64,000 nt of DNA from Psychrobacter submarinus (GTDB lineage Bacteria; Pseudomonadota; Gammaproteobacteria; Pseudomonadales; Moraxellaceae): assembly GCF_904846685.1 (NCBI RefSeq), contig NZ_CAJHBQ010000003.1, positions 248,001 to 312,000 of the forward strand, given 5' to 3'. Within the stretch, counting starts at the first letter, position 1, and each line of letters begins with the position of its first letter. Positions 62,884 through 64,000 of this stretch are shown here, in pieces. The notes under the pieces are model-generated. The model had not been told where the DNA came from. It made no database searches and saw only the letters and a program-made list of their open reading frames with translations. The position numbers and the translations under genes were made by a program.

Positions 62884-62996
62884 AATGAATGATATCTTAA
62901 TTCGCTGATGATAAGTTTTTGCTTTTATAAATGAATTTATTGGGTCAAAGTGACTTATAACAAGGTTAGTATTTCACTATAGGGTAAATACAGTTT

Positions 62997-63048
62997 AGGG
63001 TTTGCTCGCTATTTCATCAAAACTAATGATGAATAGCAAGCAAACCCT
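62997..63048. other. Long stem-loop between ppsA and the GYF/RDD gene
   Basis: The arms AGGGTTTGCTcGCTATTtCATC and GATGAATAGCaAGCAAACCCT pair over about 21 bp with one mismatch and one bulge, around an 8-nt loop. No T tract follows on either strand, so it is not a standard terminator. It may protect the ppsA transcript end or be a decayed repeat. Confidence 0.7.
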
Positions 63049-63138
63049 AATAATAGTGACTAGTTACGATCTTTAATAGTAGCTGTATTATGCTTATCGC
63101 TACCTAAAGCTCATATCTCCTAGGTAACTATTTAGTAA

Positions 63139-64000
63139 CTATTTAGCCTCTTCACCAGCTAAGAAGAACCAAGTATCAAGTACTGAATCAGGGTTCAATG
63201 ATACCGAGCTGATACCTTGCTCCATGAGCCAAAACGCTAGATCTGGATGGTCTGATGGACCTTGACCACAGATGCCGACATATTTGTTTTGCTTACGGCA
63301 GGCATCAATTGCCATCTTTAATAGTTTTTTCACGGCAGGATCACGTTCATCAAATAGATGTGAGACGATACCTGAGTCGCGATCTAGACCTAGCGTCAAC
63401 TGAGTCAAATCGTTTGAACCGATAGAGAAGCCATCAAAATGCTCTAAGAACTCGTCTGCTAGTAAGGCGTTGGTCGGCAGCTCGCACATCATAATGACAC
63501 GTAGACCGTTCTCGCCGCGCTTTAGGCCATTTTTCTCTAATAGCTCAATGACTTGCGCCGCTTCATCAACAGTACGCACAAAAGGAATCATAATCTCGAC
63601 GTTGGTCAGACCCATCTCGTCACGTACGCGTTTGAGCGCTTTACACTCAAGCTCGAAGCAGTCACGGAAGTTGTCAGAGACATAACGACTCGCGCCGCGG
63701 AAACCAAGCATTGGGTTCTCTTCTGATGGCTCGTACAATTTACCACCTAAAAGATTGGCATATTCGTTCGATTTAAAATCTGACATCCGTACGATAACCG
63801 GCTGATCCATAAAGGCAACGGCTAGCGTTGAGATACCCTCGACCAGCTTATCGACATAAAAATCAACAGGTGAAGCATAGCCTGAAATACGCTCATTGAT
63901 CGCTTGTGAGATCTCACGTGGCAGGCTGTTCATGTTCAGTAGTGCTTTTGGATGCACGCCAATCATCCGGTTGATGATGAACTCTAAACGCGCAAGACCG
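63139..64000 (-). CDS. ppsA: Phosphoenolpyruvate synthase, C-terminal part (runs off window)
   Basis: PpsA makes PEP from pyruvate and ATP for gluconeogenesis. The last 287 residues are visible, beginning [20 protein letters not shown] at the window edge. They form the C-terminal PEP-utilising barrel: [56 protein letters not shown], and the catalytic Cys in [12 protein letters not shown]. The reading frame is open to base 64000, so the N-terminal ATP-grasp and swivelling domains lie to the right. The stop codon is at 63139-63141. Confidence 0.96.
   Translation of the reverse strand, partial: GLARLEFIINRMIGVHPKALLNMNSLPREISQAINERISGYASPVDFYVDKLVEGISTLAVAFMDQPVIVRMSDFKSNEYANLLGGKLYEPSEENPMLGFRGASRYVSDNFRDCFELECKALKRVRDEMGLTNVEIMIPFVRTVDEAAQVIELLEKNGLKRGENGLRVIMMCELPTNALLADEFLEHFDGFSIGSNDLTQLTLGLDRDSGIVSHLFDERDPAVKKLLKMAIDACRKQNKYVGICGQGPSDHPDLAFWLMEQGISSVSLNPDSVLDTWFFLAGEEAK

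Overview
The window looks like chromosome from a moderately low-GC gammaproteobacterium of the Moraxellaceae, most likely Psychrobacter. The evidence is the gene order and protein sequences of the housekeeping genes, plus a tmRNA encoding the Acinetobacter/Psychrobacter-type tag ANDETYALAA. It is mostly core genome. No rRNA, tRNA, CRISPR array, prophage, defence island or biosynthetic cluster is visible.

Layout. 1-9.7 kb: tadA (5' end outside the window), cmk-rpsA-ihfB-lapA-pyrF, a metallophosphoesterase, a histidine phosphatase, rpsT (GTG start), an NAD(P)-binding protein and rraA. 9.9-14.2 kb: mfd and a HIT-like protein. 14.5-16.8 kb is a decayed segment: the 3' end of a neutral ceramidase gene, broken by a nonsense codon and a 303-bp MITE, then a class III adenylate cyclase gene frameshifted by a 10-bp tandem duplication. 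17-23 kb: the isc operon (iscRSUA-hscBA-fdx, minus strand) behind a promoter carrying an IscR-like box. 23.6-27.4 kb: an SCP2/UbiJ-like membrane protein, an HU gene and ppiD. 27.5-35.4 kb, minus strand: prmA-DUF3426-fis-purH, and mrcB with an LpoP-like lipoprotein gene. 35.8-42.4 kb: a copper P-type ATPase, a Bax-inhibitor-1 protein, nadK, a DUF1315 gene, a second MITE (170 bp), a HopJ-family gene and csrA. 42.9-51.2 kb: lysC, alaS, a DUF389 membrane protein with an unusual acidic N-terminus, and an L,D-transpeptidase. 51.6-55.6 kb: prmB-aroC and an IS605-type tnpB with a nonsense codon at its zinc-ribbon cysteine. 55.7-59.7 kb: creBC-like two-component genes, an esterase and ssrA. 60-64 kb: rpsF-rpsR-rplI, a GYF/RDD membrane protein and the 3' third of ppsA, which runs off the window.

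Themes. Four global regulators (IHF-beta, an HU, Fis and CsrA) lie within 40 kb. Translation and its quality control are well represented (S1, S20, S6, S18, L9, tmRNA, AlaRS, TadA, PrmA, PrmB). Envelope synthesis is represented by PBP1B, its probable activator, an L,D-transpeptidase and PpiD.

The most unusual material is small-scale. There are two intact MITE-like elements and one possible end fragment, sharing GGGCGTGT termini or adjoining sequence and TA target duplications. There are three genes with exact, reconstructable inactivating lesions (ceramidase, cyclase, tnpB). Short tandem repeats (8-19 bp units) recur in intergenic spacers and in two coding regions. I found no convincing large undescribed multi-gene system. 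All functional calls come from reading motifs and family resemblance, without database searches.
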